Assembly: GCF_016909495.1 (NCBI RefSeq)
Contig: NZ_JAFBFW010000002.1
Location: 682,001-746,000 of the forward strand
DNA: 64,000 bases
Direction: 5' to 3'
Source of the DNA: Pantoea coffeiphila
Lineage (GTDB): Bacteria > Pseudomonadota > Gammaproteobacteria > Enterobacterales > Enterobacteriaceae
The notes under the pieces were generated by a model, which ran no database searches, was not told the DNA's origin, and worked only from the letters and a program-made list of their open reading frames with translations. Positions within the stretch are counted from its first letter, which is position 1; the number at the start of each line of letters is the position of its first letter. Shown here piece after piece: positions 9,994-19,610 of this stretch. A program made the translations under genes and the position numbers.

Positions 9994-10149
9994 AATGTTA
10001 TGCCTGGTAAATACAAATCTGACTCGCGCAGCTTCATCTCCCCCAGCCGCGAAACGGTCGGGTGAAATTCTAACGAAGGAGGGAAGCCACGCACGAAAAC
10101 GACCAAATCTATGCAAACCGCCGAACAATTGCAACCGCGTTTAAGAAAA

Positions 10150-10527
10150 TCAGCGATTTTCTTGCTCTTCCTCAACGACCGGAAGCCGGGCCATAAACAC
10201 CAACAAACAGCACAGGATCGTTAGTAACATCAGGCGAACCCAAAGAATTTTTACCATCCACAGTGAAAAAGCAAAGGTCAGCAGGATAAAAACTATCGCC
10301 CTACTTTTTGCGCCGGGCGGCATGGCACGATGCTGCTGCCAGTGACGCAGGTAGCGGCCAAATACGGAACGATAAAGCAACCAGTGATGGAAGCGCGGCG
10401 ACGATCGGGCAAAACACCAGGCGGCCAGTAACAGGAACGGCGTTGTCGGCAGCAGCGGCAAAACGGCACCAAGCGTCGCCAGCACCATCGCAAGCCAGCC
10501 AAGAATCAATAAAATATAACGTTGCAT
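10150..10527 (-). CDS. ybaN: Inner membrane protein YbaN (DUF454)
   Basis: 125 residues, the usual length, starting MQRYILLILGWLAMVL. Four hydrophobic segments fit an integral inner-membrane protein. The LPLLPTTPFLLLAAWCFARSS stretch typical of DUF454 is complete. The biochemical function of the family is unknown. It lies upstream of apt on the same strand and divergent from priC, as in E. coli. Confidence 0.9.
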   Translation of the reverse strand: MQRYILLILGWLAMVLATLGAVLPLLPTTPFLLLAAWCFARSSPRFHHWLLYRSVFGRYLRHWQQHRAMPPGAKSRAIVFILLTFAFSLWMVKILWVRLMLLTILCCLLVFMARLPVVEEEQENR

Positions 10528-10592
10528 CGTGCACCCGTAAAAAAATGTCGTAAACAGGTTATCATATCGCGATCGTGGCCACGGAGAAGAAC

Positions 10593-11129
10593 ATGAAAAG
10601 TGCAGGTTTATTGCAGCAGCTGGATACTCAGCTGGCACAGCTGGCTCGCGCCGTGGAGCCACACGCCAATCAGCGCACGGCAAAGGCGCGTTTCGATCAT
10701 CAGCTGTTTCACGGCCATTCCACCCGACTGGGGGATTATCTGGTGGAAGTGCAGCAGACTATGATGCAGTTAAAGCAAAGCGTGCAGGACAATCGCGCCG
10801 AGCGCGTTGCCTGGATGGCCGAGCGCGTTGTATTGCAGATGGGGGCATTACAGCGTGAACTGGCCACCCAGACACTGCGCAGCCGCGAAGCCGAACCTGT
10901 GGTGGAAAAAGAAAATCTGTATGAGAAACTCTCCCAGCATCAGGATTTCGAGCGCCGCCTCCGGGCGATGATTGCCGATCGCGAAAGCCTGCTGGCAATT
11001 CAGGAGACGCTGGCGCAACAACAGCAGCTTCAGCGCGAACTTGCCGCACTGGAAGGTCGCCTGCAGCGATGTATGCAGGCACTAAAACGCATTGAACGCA
11101 GTATTGAAAATCGCGAACGCGATCGCTAG
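10593..11129 (+). CDS. priC: Primosomal replication protein N'' (PriC)
   Basis: PriC restarts stalled replication forks by loading DnaB, especially on leading-strand gaps. The 178 residues are highly helical and rich in Gln, Glu and Arg, with the conserved QHQDFERRLRAMIADRE block in the C-terminal half. The start MKSAGLLQQLD at 10593 is chosen because GGAGAAGA precedes it; an earlier ATG at 10575 has no such site. It is divergent from ybaN and upstream of ybaM, as in E. coli. Confidence 0.9.
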   Translation: MKSAGLLQQLDTQLAQLARAVEPHANQRTAKARFDHQLFHGHSTRLGDYLVEVQQTMMQLKQSVQDNRAERVAWMAERVVLQMGALQRELATQTLRSREAEPVVEKENLYEKLSQHQDFERRLRAMIADRESLLAIQETLAQQQQLQRELAALEGRLQRCMQALKRIERSIENRERDR

Positions 11130-11177
11130 CCGTTAAGGCGAACTATACTAACAGCACAATCTGGCTGGAGAGGTAAA

Positions 11178-11423
11178 ATGGGGCTGCTTTCCTGGATTAT
11201 CATTGGGTTACTGGTCGGTATTTTTATCAGGCGCTACTTTCCCGGCCGCCCCGGTGGACGAGCCGCAACGCTGGTTTTGAGCACGATTGGTGCACTGATC
11301 GGCGGCTATATCAGCAGCTATTTTGGTTTTGGTACGCTGGCACTGATGGATGTCCGCTCCGAGCTGATGGCGCTGGCAGGGGCGTTGGTGATGGGTGTGG
11401 TCATTAAAATTTTGCGTATCTGA
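11178..11423 (+). CDS. GlsB/YeaQ/YmgE-family small membrane protein
   Basis: 81 residues with three hydrophobic segments: MGLLSWIIIGLLVGIFI at the start, a central VLSTIGALIGGYI, and LMALAGALVMGVVIKI at the end. The glycine-rich pattern is that of the transglycosylase-associated/GlsB stress family, whose molecular role is unclear. A ribosome-binding site (GGAGAGG) precedes the start. It sits between priC and ybaM and is absent from that position in E. coli, so it is an accessory insertion in an otherwise conserved run. Confidence 0.8.
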   Translation: MGLLSWIIIGLLVGIFIRRYFPGRPGGRAATLVLSTIGALIGGYISSYFGFGTLALMDVRSELMALAGALVMGVVIKILRI

Positions 11424-11465
11424 ACCGTATTGTTATCGTCCCAGAGTCGAAAATAAGGAGTCATC

Positions 11466-11615
11466 ATGTCGCTGGAAAACGCCCCCAAAGAGGTCAAACT
11501 GGCCGTTGATCTTATTATGCTACTGGAGGAAAATCAGCTGGATGCGGAAACGGTTCTGGCTGCGCTGGCTATCGTTCAGCGGGACTTTGAGCGAAAGATT
11601 GCCGAAAAAGCTTAG
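11466..11615 (+). CDS. ybaM: YbaM (DUF2496) small protein
   Basis: 49 residues, beginning [21 protein letters not shown]. coli YbaM starts almost identically and has 53 residues. It is predicted cytosolic and helical, of unknown function. AAGGAG lies shortly before the ATG. Its 3' end overlaps the convergent acrR by four bases (11612-11615). In E. coli mscK lies between acrR and ybaM; it is missing here. Confidence 0.88.
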   Translation: MSLENAPKEVKLAVDLIMLLEENQLDAETVLAALAIVQRDFERKIAEKA

Positions 11616-12253
11616 CGGCCAGAATGGCGCAACGTTGGACAATGTACCAGCATCTCCACCAGCGTATCGACCAGCTGCGGCGCATCTTCGGCAAGGTTGA
11701 AGCTCTCCGGCATAAACAGCCAGTTTTCGATAATTCCGCTGATGTAGCCACGAATGACGATGGCAGCGCGCGGAGTATTGAGATTTTCCGGCAGCTGTTT
11801 TGCCTGTATACACTGTTTTAATACATCCTCTATCTTTTCATAGCATTCCAGATAGAGATTTTGCTGCATCAGTTGCAGCGTGGCCATTTCACCCACAAAT
11901 TCGCATTTGTGATAAATAATTTCCATCAATGCCCGTCTTCTCGGATCGCTGGTTGTCGCGTCAAAGACATACAGTATCATTGCTCGCATAACAGACAGTG
12001 GATTCGCCGGGTATTTTGATTGATACTCAATTTCCAGATCCGCCATAACGGAGTCGGACTGTGCCCAGATTTCGTTTAGCAAATCAGTTTTATTTTTAAA
12101 ATGCCAGTAGATTGCCCCCCGTGTCACGCCAGCGGCAGCGGCAATATCAGCCAGCGACGTTTTGGAAACGCCGACTTCTGAAAAGCGTTCGATCGCTGCA
12201 TTGATAATGTGATTGCGCGTTTCCTGCGCCTGCTGTTTGGTATTTCGTGCCAT
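11612..12253 (-). CDS. acrR: TetR-family repressor AcrR
   Basis: AcrR represses acrAB and itself, and is released by efflux substrates. The 213 residues start [16 protein letters not shown] at 12253; a longer open frame reaches across the operator and is rejected. The N-terminal helix-turn-helix contains the TetR signature [22 protein letters not shown], and the C-terminal ligand domain is full length. It is divergent from acrA with the palindromic operator between them. Confidence 0.95.
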   Translation of the reverse strand: MARNTKQQAQETRNHIINAAIERFSEVGVSKTSLADIAAAAGVTRGAIYWHFKNKTDLLNEIWAQSDSVMADLEIEYQSKYPANPLSVMRAMILYVFDATTSDPRRRALMEIIYHKCEFVGEMATLQLMQQNLYLECYEKIEDVLKQCIQAKQLPENLNTPRAAIVIRGYISGIIENWLFMPESFNLAEDAPQLVDTLVEMLVHCPTLRHSGR

Positions 12254-12280
12254 AGTGGGGTTTTTACAAAATGGTAGATT

Positions 12281-12304
12281 TACATACATTTCCGAATGTA
12301 TGTA
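12281..12304. promoter_or_regulatory. AcrR operator
   Basis: TACATACATT-TCCG-AATGTATGTA is a perfect 10-bp inverted repeat with a four-base centre, essentially the E. coli AcrR-binding site. Lying 28 bases from the acrR start and 90 bases from the acrA start, it would control both directions. Confidence 0.93.
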
Positions 12305-12393
12305 CCATAGCACGACCATAATTTAAACGCAGCAATGGGTTTATGGGTTTGTGATCCATTGAACAATCGATACCGGACATTCGAGGTTTATTT

Positions 12394-13593
12394 ATGAACA
12401 AAAACAGAGGGCTAACGCCTCTGGCAGCCGTTCTGATGCTTTCAGGCACCCTGGTTCTGACAGGATGCGACAACAAAGAGCAACAACAGGCTGGGCAACA
12501 ACAGGCACCTGAAGTGGGTATCGTCACGCTGAAAAGTGCCCCACTAAAAATTACTACCGACCTGCCAGGTCGTACCTCATCTTTCCGTATCGCAGAAGTT
12601 CGCCCGCAGGTTTCTGGCATTATTCTGAAACGCAATTTTGTTGAAGGTAGCGACATTAAGGCGGGTGAATCCCTCTATCAAATTGACCCAGCGACCTACA
12701 AAGCCGCATGGGACAGCGCGAAGGGCGATCTTGCTCAGGCCCAGGCTAATGCACAAATCGCCAGCCTGACTGTAAAACGCTACAAGCCTCTGCTGGGTAC
12801 TAAGTACATCAGCCAGCAGGACTATGATCAGGCGATTGCCACGCAGAGCCAGACCGCTGCAGCGGTACAGGCCGCGCAGGCCGCTGTGGAAAGCGCTCGC
12901 ATTAACCTTGCTTACACCAAGGTCACTTCACCTATCAGCGGTCGTATTGGTAAATCATCCGTTACCGAAGGTGCGCTGGTGACCAGTGGTCAGACGACCG
13001 CTCTGGCTACCGTTCAGCAGCTGGACCCAATTTATGTCGATGTTACTCAGTCAAGCGAAGACTTTATCCGTCTGCGCAATGAACTGAATGCCGGCACGCT
13101 GCAACAGGCAAACGGTAAAGCTGAAGTCAAGCTGTTGATGCAGAATGGTAGCGAGTACGGGCAGAACGGTACATTAGAATTCTCTGATGTCACCGTCGAT
13201 GAAACCACCGGTTCTATCACGCTGCGTGCCGTGTTCCCTAACCCGGACCACAGTCTGCTGCCGGGCATGTTTGTTCGTGCACGTCTGGATGAAGGCACCA
13301 ACCCGAATGCGCTGCTGGTTCCACAGCAGGGCGTGACCCGTACACCAACCGGTCAGGCTACGGCAATGGTAGTGGGTGCGGACAACAAGGTTGAAGTGCG
13401 TAATCTGACTGCCGATCAGGCCATTGGCGACAAGTGGCTGGTTACCGGTGGACTGAAAGACGGTGACAAAGTGATTGTAACCGGACTGCAGCGTGTAAGA
13501 CCAGGTGCGGCCGTAACGCCACAGGAAGTTAGCGAAGACAGCTCCAAAGCCGCAGCTCAGCCTCAGGCGCAGTCTGAACAAAGCAAGTCTTAA
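12394..13593 (+). CDS. acrA: Multidrug efflux adaptor AcrA
   Basis: AcrA is the periplasmic membrane-fusion lipoprotein that joins the AcrB pump to TolC. The 399 residues begin with a lipoprotein signal ending in LVLTGC (lipobox). A lipoyl/barrel-sandwich domain, an alpha-helical hairpin rich in Ala and Gln (about residues 100-170), a beta-barrel domain and a membrane-proximal domain follow in order. It forms an operon with acrB 16 bases downstream and is preceded by the AcrR operator. Confidence 0.96.
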   Translation: MNKNRGLTPLAAVLMLSGTLVLTGCDNKEQQQAGQQQAPEVGIVTLKSAPLKITTDLPGRTSSFRIAEVRPQVSGIILKRNFVEGSDIKAGESLYQIDPATYKAAWDSAKGDLAQAQANAQIASLTVKRYKPLLGTKYISQQDYDQAIATQSQTAAAVQAAQAAVESARINLAYTKVTSPISGRIGKSSVTEGALVTSGQTTALATVQQLDPIYVDVTQSSEDFIRLRNELNAGTLQQANGKAEVKLLMQNGSEYGQNGTLEFSDVTVDETTGSITLRAVFPNPDHSLLPGMFVRARLDEGTNPNALLVPQQGVTRTPTGQATAMVVGADNKVEVRNLTADQAIGDKWLVTGGLKDGDKVIVTGLQRVRPGAAVTPQEVSEDSSKAAAQPQAQSEQSKS

Positions 13594-13609
13594 CAGGAGC
13601 CACTGATTC

Positions 13610-16600
13610 ATGGCTAAGTTTTTTATCGATCGCCCGATCTTCGCCTGGGTTATCGCCATCATTATTATGCTGGCGGGCGCACTGTCGATCCTGAAACTGC
13701 CGATTGAGCAATATCCTAACGTTGCACCGCCGGCAATTGAGATCTCTGCAACCTACCCAGGTGCTGACGCGAAAACCTTGCAGGACTCCGTCACGCAGGT
13801 TATCGAACAAAATATGAACGGCATTGACGGCCTGATGTATATGGGCTCAAGCAGTGACTCAACGGGTACGTTGCAGCTGACGCTGACCTTTGAGTCCGGT
13901 ACCAATGCCGATATCGCTCAGGTTCAGGTACAGAATAAGCTGCAGTTGGCTATGCCACTGCTGCCGCAGGAAGTACAGCAGCAGGGTATTCGCGTTCAGA
14001 AATCCTCCAGCAGCTTCCTGATGGTTGCCGGCTTCATTAACGAAGACGGCACCATGACGCAGAACGACATCTCCGACTACATCGGGTCAAACGTTAAAGA
14101 CCCGATCAGTCGTGTGCCGGGCGTCGGCGATACGCAGCTGTTCGGTGCACAGTACGCGATGCGCGTCTGGATGGACCCGCATAAACTGAATAACTTCCAG
14201 CTAACACCCGTGGATGTGATCAGCGCAATCAATACGCAGAACTCCCAGGTCGCGGCAGGTCAGCTTGGTGGGTCACCGCCGGTGAAGGGGCAACAGCTTA
14301 ACGCCTCAATCATTGCGCAGACGCGTCTGACTTCGGCTGAAGAGTTCGGCAATATTTTGCTGAAGGTGAATACCGATGGTTCGCAGGTTCGTCTGAAAGA
14401 TGTTGCGCAGATCGAACTGGGCGGGGAAAACTATGAAATCATCGCCCGCTTCAACGGTAAACCCGCTTCTGGTCTGGGGATTAAGCTGGCGACCGGTGCA
14501 AACGCACTGGACACGGCTTCTGCCGTTAAAGCTGAACTGGCCAAGCTGGAACCGTTCTTCCCGTCCGGCCTGAAAGTGGTTTATCCGTACGACACCACGC
14601 CTTTCGTTAAAATTTCGATTAATGAAGTGGTTAAAACGCTCGTTGAAGCGATCGTGCTGGTGTTCCTGGTGATGTATCTGTTCCTGCAGAACTTCCGCGC
14701 TACGTTGATTCCAACCATCGCGGTACCGGTAGTACTGCTGGGTACGTTTGCCATTATCAGCGCCTTCGGCTACTCGATAAACACCCTGACGATGTTTGGT
14801 ATGGTGCTGGCGATAGGCCTGCTGGTAGATGACGCCATCGTTGTGGTCGAGAACGTTGAACGCGTGATGGTTGAAGACGGCCTGCCGCCGAAGGAAGCCA
14901 CGCGAAAATCGATGGACCAGATACAGGGTGCCCTGGTGGGTATCGCCCTGGTGCTGTCTGCGGTATTTATCCCAATGGCCTTCTTTGGCGGGTCAACGGG
15001 GGTTATCTACCGTCAGTTCTCGATAACCATCGTTTCCGCGATGGTGCTGTCGGTGATTGTTGCACTGATCCTGACTCCAGCGCTTTGCGCCACGATGCTG
15101 AAACCGATCGCTAAAGGCGATCACGGTAAAACCACCGGGTTCTTTGGCTGGTTCAACCGTCTGTTTGATAAGAGTACTCAGCACTATACGGATAGCGTAG
15201 GCCATATCGTTCGCAGTACCGGACGTTATTTGGTTATCTATCTGTTGATCGTCGTCGGCATGGCTTTCCTGTTCCTGCGTCTGCCTACCTCCTTCCTTCC
15301 TGAAGAAGATCAGGGCGTGTTGCTGACGATGGCTCAGCTCCCTGCTGGTGCCACTCAGGAACGAACCCAGAAAGTGCTGGACCAGGTGACTGACTACTAT
15401 CTGACCAAAGAAAAAGCTAACGTGAACTCCGTGTTTACCGTTAACGGCTTTGGCTTCGCAGGACGTGGGCAGAACACCGGTATCGCGTTTATCAGTCTTA
15501 AGGACTGGGATGAACGAAGCAGCTCAGACAATAAAGTACCGGCCATTGCCGCCAGAGCGATGGGAGCCTTGTCATCAATTAAAGATGCCATGGTGATTCC
15601 ATTTAACCTGCCAGCAATCGTTGAGCTGGGTACCGCTACCGGCTTCGACTTCCAGCTGACCGATAAAGCCGGCCTGGGTCATGAAAAACTGACCGAAGCT
15701 CGTAACCAGCTGCTGGGCATGATTGGACAGCACCCGGATACGCTGGTTGGCGTGCGCCCTAACGGCCTGGAAGATACCCCTCAGTACAAACTGACTATCG
15801 ACCAGGAAAAAGCCCGCGCAATGGGGGTATCGCTCTCTGATATCAACACCACGCTGGCCGCAACCTGGGGCGGTTCCTACGTTAATGACTTCATTGACCG
15901 CGGCCGCGTGAAAAAAGTGTACGTGATGGGTGAAGCCCCTTACCGTATGTTACCGAGCGATATCGGTAACTGGTATGTGCGCTCAACCAGCGGTGAAATG
16001 GTGCCATTCAGCACCTTTACCACCGGTAAGTGGATCTACGGTTCGCCGCGTCTGGAACGCTACAACGGCTTGCCTTCGATGGAGCTGTTGGGCCAACCCG
16101 CACCGGGCAAAAGCTCGGGTGATGCTATGAACCTGATGGAAGAGCTGGCGGCTAAACTGCCAACGGGTATCGGCTATGAGTGGACCGGCATGTCCTATCA
16201 GGAACGTCTGTCTGGAAACCAGGCCCCTGCCCTGTACGCCATCTCACTGATCGTCGTGTTCCTCTGTCTGGCAGCACTGTACGAGAGCTGGTCGATTCCG
16301 TTCTCGGTAATGCTGGTCGTTCCACTGGGTGTTGTCGGGGCACTGCTCTTTACCACACTGCGTGGGCTGAGTAACGACGTTTACTTTGTGGTGGGACTGT
16401 TGACCACCATAGGGCTATCGGCGAAAAACGCCATCCTGATCGTTGAGTTCGCTAAGGACCTGATGGAGAAGGAAGGAAAAGGGCTGGTTGAGTCAACTCT
16501 GGAAGCGGTACGTATGCGCCTGCGTCCAATTCTGATGACTTCACTGGCATTTATCCTCGGCGTACTGCCGCTGGCGATCAGTTCCGGTGCCGGTTCCGGC

Positions 16601-16759
16601 GCGCAGAACGCCGTAGGTACCGGCGTAATGGGTGGTATGGTTACCGCAACCGTTCTGGCTATCTTCTTCGTTCCCGTGTTCTTCGTGGTGGTTCGCCGTC
16701 GCTTTAGCAAGAACAAAGAGGAACTGGAGCACAGTCATCCGGTTGAGCATCACAAATAA
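13610..16759 (+). CDS. acrB: RND multidrug efflux pump AcrB
   Basis: AcrB is the trimeric proton-driven inner-membrane pump that exports drugs, bile salts, dyes and plant antimicrobials through AcrA-TolC. It is 1049 residues, the same length as E. coli AcrB. The proton-relay residues are present: the adjacent aspartates in [16 protein letters not shown] (about 407-408) and the lysine in [13 protein letters not shown] (about 940). Twelve membrane segments and two large periplasmic loops are recognisable. Codon use is uniform and a strong terminator follows. Confidence 0.97.
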   Translation: MAKFFIDRPIFAWVIAIIIMLAGALSILKLPIEQYPNVAPPAIEISATYPGADAKTLQDSVTQVIEQNMNGIDGLMYMGSSSDSTGTLQLTLTFESGTNADIAQVQVQNKLQLAMPLLPQEVQQQGIRVQKSSSSFLMVAGFINEDGTMTQNDISDYIGSNVKDPISRVPGVGDTQLFGAQYAMRVWMDPHKLNNFQLTPVDVISAINTQNSQVAAGQLGGSPPVKGQQLNASIIAQTRLTSAEEFGNILLKVNTDGSQVRLKDVAQIELGGENYEIIARFNGKPASGLGIKLATGANALDTASAVKAELAKLEPFFPSGLKVVYPYDTTPFVKISINEVVKTLVEAIVLVFLVMYLFLQNFRATLIPTIAVPVVLLGTFAIISAFGYSINTLTMFGMVLAIGLLVDDAIVVVENVERVMVEDGLPPKEATRKSMDQIQGALVGIALVLSAVFIPMAFFGGSTGVIYRQFSITIVSAMVLSVIVALILTPALCATMLKPIAKGDHGKTTGFFGWFNRLFDKSTQHYTDSVGHIVRSTGRYLVIYLLIVVGMAFLFLRLPTSFLPEEDQGVLLTMAQLPAGATQERTQKVLDQVTDYYLTKEKANVNSVFTVNGFGFAGRGQNTGIAFISLKDWDERSSSDNKVPAIAARAMGALSSIKDAMVIPFNLPAIVELGTATGFDFQLTDKAGLGHEKLTEARNQLLGMIGQHPDTLVGVRPNGLEDTPQYKLTIDQEKARAMGVSLSDINTTLAATWGGSYVNDFIDRGRVKKVYVMGEAPYRMLPSDIGNWYVRSTSGEMVPFSTFTTGKWIYGSPRLERYNGLPSMELLGQPAPGKSSGDAMNLMEELAAKLPTGIGYEWTGMSYQERLSGNQAPALYAISLIVVFLCLAALYESWSIPFSVMLVVPLGVVGALLFTTLRGLSNDVYFVVGLLTTIGLSAKNAILIVEFAKDLMEKEGKGLVESTLEAVRMRLRPILMTSLAFILGVLPLAISSGAGSGAQNAVGTGVMGGMVTATVLAIFFVPVFFVVVRRRFSKNKEELEHSHPVEHHK

Positions 16760-16781
16760 TCGACCTTTGTCGAAATCCTTT

Positions 16782-16812
16782 AGAGGCCGCCCTGTGCGGC
16801 CTCTTTTTTTTT
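16782..16812 (+). terminator. acrAB terminator
   Basis: AGAGGCCGC and GCGGCCTCT form a 9-bp stem with loop CCTGT, followed by nine T. It lies 22 bases after the acrB stop. Confidence 0.92.
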
Positions 16813-16847
16813 GCGGTTGCAATTTCAAAAACGTCGGCGCATACTAT

Positions 16848-16862
16848 TGTTATAGTATAACA
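16848..16862. promoter_or_regulatory. Zur box upstream of the L31B/L36B genes
   Basis: TGTTATA-G-TATAACA is a perfect 7-1-7 palindrome identical to the core of the enterobacterial Zur operator (TGTTATANTATAACA). It ends 18 bases before the rpmE2 start, where bound Zn-Zur would block transcription. Confidence 0.92.
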
Positions 16863-16880
16863 TAACAAATGGAGTGAATG

Positions 16881-17141
16881 ATGAAACAGGGTATTCATCC
16901 TGCCTACCGTCAGGTGGTGTTCCATGACACCACGGCCGATGCTTACTTTGTGGTGGGATCGACCATTAAAACCGACCGCACCATCGAACATAATGGCAAA
17001 GTTATGCCTTACGTAACGTTGGATGTCTCTTCCGCCTCACACGTTTACTACACCGGCAAACAGAAAGACTTTGCTAAAGAAGGCAGCGCAGCGCGCTTCA
17101 GCCAGCGCTTTGGTGGCATTCTTAACGTCATGAAGAAATAA
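16881..17141 (+). CDS. rpmE2: Zinc-independent ribosomal protein L31 type B
   Basis: Alternative L31 (YkgM) that replaces the zinc-binding L31 during zinc starvation and so frees zinc from ribosomes. The 86 residues start [16 protein letters not shown] and lack the CxxC zinc ligands of the standard form. GGAG six bases upstream favours this ATG over the one directly before it (16878). A consensus Zur box precedes it, and the L36 paralogue follows after 10 bases. In E. coli the ykgMO pair is elsewhere in the genome; here it lies between acrB and tomB. Confidence 0.95.
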   Translation: MKQGIHPAYRQVVFHDTTADAYFVVGSTIKTDRTIEHNGKVMPYVTLDVSSASHVYYTGKQKDFAKEGSAARFSQRFGGILNVMKK

Positions 17142-17151
17142 AGGAATTACG

Positions 17152-17292
17152 ATGCAGGTATTAAGCTCGCTGGCATCAGCCAAAAAACGCCACAAGGATT
17201 GCAAAATCGTACGCCGCCACGGCCGGGTATTTGTGATCTGTAAAAGTAACCCTCGCTTTAAAGCGGTGCAGGGAAGAAAGAAAAAACGCTAG
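17152..17292 (+). CDS. rpmJ2: Zinc-independent ribosomal protein L36 type B
   Basis: 46 codons starting [19 protein letters not shown] and ending GRKKKR. This is the YkgO form of L36, with a conserved [19 protein letters not shown] core and without the full CxxC/CxnH zinc set. AAGGA precedes the start. It is co-transcribed with rpmE2 from the Zur-controlled promoter and followed by a terminator. Confidence 0.94.
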   Translation: MQVLSSLASAKKRHKDCKIVRRHGRVFVICKSNPRFKAVQGRKKKR

Positions 17293-17314
17293 GTTAAAAT
17301 GAACTTAATGTGCC

Positions 17315-17345
17315 AGGCGAATCTTCAAAGGGTTCGCCTTTTTTG
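17315..17345 (+). terminator. rpmE2-rpmJ2 terminator
   Basis: AGGCGAA and TTCGCCT form a 7-bp stem followed by six T, 22 bases after the rpmJ2 stop. Confidence 0.85.
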
Positions 17346-17647
17346 TGTCTTTTTATTTTCAATCACCAGCCTCCTCCACATTGAATAATATTTTTTTCTC
17401 GAAAATCCATCTATTTAAGCTGATTACCATGCGAATACGCCCTCCGTTGACGGTGCGTTTATGCGCATTTTTTGTCAAAGAAATCATCGTTAAATCAGTA
17501 ATTTATATGAAGCATCATCATCCCACCATCGCAGTATCACATTGATTACTCCGATATTTGGCGATTGCTGAAGTGTAGTGGCACTACATTATATGACCCC
17601 CTGTCATTCAATAATGTTACGCATCATAATTAAATAGGGATATCAAA
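17346..17647. other. AT-rich spacer before the repeat protein, with a palindrome
   Basis: A 300-base A/T-rich stretch with no credible gene. It contains the inverted repeat TGTAGTG-G-CACTACA at 17574-17588, about 60 bases upstream of the next ATG and suited to an operator. It does not match the Zur consensus. No other element was identified. Confidence 0.5.
17574..17588. promoter_or_regulatory. 15-bp perfect palindrome, candidate operator
   Basis: TGTAGTG-G-CACTACA has the same 7-1-7 geometry as the Zur box 0.7 kb upstream but a different sequence. The repressor or activator is unknown. Its position upstream of the repeat-protein gene suggests it regulates that gene. Confidence 0.45.
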
Positions 17648-18685
17648 ATGAAACGTTCAACATTAGCATTAGCCTTGTCATGCGTTATGTTTTCCGCTGC
17701 CAGTATGGCTTCAACTCCGATTCAACTCTCCTCATTCAATAACCTGCCAGATGATAACGAAGTGAATGGTTTTCACGGCAGCTTCCTGTACAGCAATACC
17801 GGAACCGTAAATGGTTTTGACCTGCCAATCCTTGGTTACGGCGAACTGGATCAGCTCAACGGGTTGCAGATCGGTGCCGTTGCCGGTTCACATATTCGAA
17901 ACGGTATGAACGGTGTTGCAATTGGTCTGTTTAACTGGCACGGCGGTACTGACAATGGCGTGAACATCGGGCTTGCCAACAAAGTTGGTGATATGACCGG
18001 TTTCAACCTGGGTTTGTACAGTGGCGCAGAGCGGTTCACCGGGGTTAACCTGGGCATTGCAACGCAAACTGCCGATATGAGCGGTATTAACTTTGGTGCG
18101 ATTGGAAACTACACCACGGGCAACATGCAGGGGATAAACGTTGCGCCGTTTAACTGGACCCAGCGTGATAGCACCGGGGTTAACGTCAGTCTTCTTAACC
18201 ATACCGGTAACGCCACAGGCGTCAACATTGGTGCTCTTGGTAACTGGAGCGAGGGTAATATTGAAGGTCTGAACCTCGGCCTGGTCAACGTTTCGGGTAA
18301 CGTTACCGGTTTGAACATTTCGCCACTGTATAATCTGTCGCAGGATACCGTGGGAGCCAACTTCAGTGCGGTTAACATGTCGCACAACGTGCAGGGGGCC
18401 AACATTGGCCTGGTCAATATGACAAACGATGTGCAGGGAGGAAACATTGGCGTGGTCAACGTGGCCCATAACGTCAACGGTTTCAACTTTGGCGCAGTGA
18501 ACGCCTCTTCAGGGACCACCAACGCCGATATTGGTGCGTTTAACTATTCCGACAGTACGTCCTTCCAGTTTGGTCTGGTCAACGCCACCAAAAATCTCGA
18601 AGGATTGCAGATTGGCATCATTAATATTGCAACCAATGCCACCGTTCCGGTACTGCCGCTGGTCAACTACCATCGCTCATTCTGA
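17648..18685 (+). CDS. Exported repeat-rich surface protein (LA_2272/VC2662-like)
   Basis: 345 residues. A clear signal peptide (MKRSTLALALSCVMFSAASMA) is followed by an N-terminal segment and then, from about residue 65, more than a dozen short repeats of the type GxNIGLVNxxxxxxG spaced roughly 15-18 residues. The strict Gly/Asn/hydrophobic periodicity predicts a beta-solenoid or barrel-like fold. The pattern resembles proteins annotated as LA_2272/VC2662 surface repeat proteins, whose function is not established. A GGGATAT element precedes the ATG. It lies inside a zinc-responsive cluster, but its own promoter shows a different palindrome. Confidence 0.75.
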   Translation: MKRSTLALALSCVMFSAASMASTPIQLSSFNNLPDDNEVNGFHGSFLYSNTGTVNGFDLPILGYGELDQLNGLQIGAVAGSHIRNGMNGVAIGLFNWHGGTDNGVNIGLANKVGDMTGFNLGLYSGAERFTGVNLGIATQTADMSGINFGAIGNYTTGNMQGINVAPFNWTQRDSTGVNVSLLNHTGNATGVNIGALGNWSEGNIEGLNLGLVNVSGNVTGLNISPLYNLSQDTVGANFSAVNMSHNVQGANIGLVNMTNDVQGGNIGVVNVAHNVNGFNFGAVNASSGTTNADIGAFNYSDSTSFQFGLVNATKNLEGLQIGIINIATNATVPVLPLVNYHRSF

Positions 18686-18727
18686 TTGACGGCAAGGCGG
18701 ATCGCCAGGCGCTCCGCCTTGTTGAGT

Positions 18728-19606
18728 TTATTTCATACTGGCAACCATCGCGGTGACGTTATGTTTAAACGCGGCCACGTAGCTATCTGCTTCCCCGCCC
18801 TTTTCCGTTAAGGCTTCCGGATAGAGTTCTCCACCCTGTTTCGCGCCGGTGGCAGAGGCAATCTGTTTGACCAGGCGAGGATCGGTCTGATTCTCAATAA
18901 ACCACGCGTTAATCTTCTCTTTCTTAAGCTGGTTAATCAGGCTGGCTACATCTGATGCACTGGCTTCAGATTCCGTCGAAAACCCGACCGGTGACAGGAA
19001 GCTGACGCCATATCGCTGGCCGAAATAGCCAAACGCGTCATGGCTGGTTAATACCTTGCGCTTCGATTGAGGGATCTGCGCGAACTGCTGCTGTGCCCAG
19101 CTATCCAGCTTTTTCAGCTGCTCAATATAGGCATTACCCTGCTGGCGGAAGTAGGCTGCATCCGTTGGATCGGCGGCGATAAGCGCATTCATCACATTAG
19201 TCGCATAGATCACACCATTCTGCATGCTGTTCCATGCATGAGGATCGGTAATTGTTTTGCCATCCTCTTCCATTTTTCGCGTATTAATACCGCTGGAAGC
19301 TACAATGGTCTGCCCTTTATAACCAGAAGAAGTAATCAGGCGATCCATCCACCCCTCCATCCCAAGGCCGCTGACAAACACTAAATCGGCATGAGCCAGT
19401 GACTGACTGTCCTTTGGTGTCGGTTCAAAGCTGTGCGGATCGCCATTTGGCCCGACCAGACTTTTGACCACCACATGCTCACCGCCGACGTTTTGTACGA
19501 TATCAGCCAGTACGCTAAAACTGGCCACGGCCTGTACCGTGTTTGCCATCACCGCCGGAGCGGCCAACAGGGCTGACAGTGCCAGCGCCAAAGGTAACTT
19601 CTTCAT
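18728..19606 (-). CDS. Zinc-type ABC transporter substrate-binding protein (ZnuA family)
   Basis: 292 residues with a signal peptide cleaved near AVMA-NTVQA. It is a cluster A-I metal-binding protein. Likely ligands are H58 (GDPHSFEP), H123 (TDPHAWN), H189 (TSHDAFGYF) and an acidic residue near D242. Three histidines favour zinc over manganese, since manganese binders such as PsaA have Glu at the third position. It lacks the long His-rich loop of enterobacterial ZnuA, so it is a different paralogue. The start at 19606 has GGAG in the end of the permease gene four bases upstream, so the two are tightly coupled. Confidence 0.88.
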   Translation of the reverse strand: MKKLPLALALSALLAAPAVMANTVQAVASFSVLADIVQNVGGEHVVVKSLVGPNGDPHSFEPTPKDSQSLAHADLVFVSGLGMEGWMDRLITSSGYKGQTIVASSGINTRKMEEDGKTITDPHAWNSMQNGVIYATNVMNALIAADPTDAAYFRQQGNAYIEQLKKLDSWAQQQFAQIPQSKRKVLTSHDAFGYFGQRYGVSFLSPVGFSTESEASASDVASLINQLKKEKINAWFIENQTDPRLVKQIASATGAKQGGELYPEALTEKGGEADSYVAAFKHNVTAMVASMK

Positions 19607-19610
19607 ATTT

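Noticed and set aside
17345..17545. 66-codon ORF after rpmJ2
   Set aside because: Starts within the terminator T tract, and composition is simply A/T-rich spacer.
17574..17588. Palindrome upstream of the repeat protein as a third Zur box
   Set aside because: Geometry matches, but TGTAGTG/CACTACA shares too few bases with TGTTATA/TATAACA.
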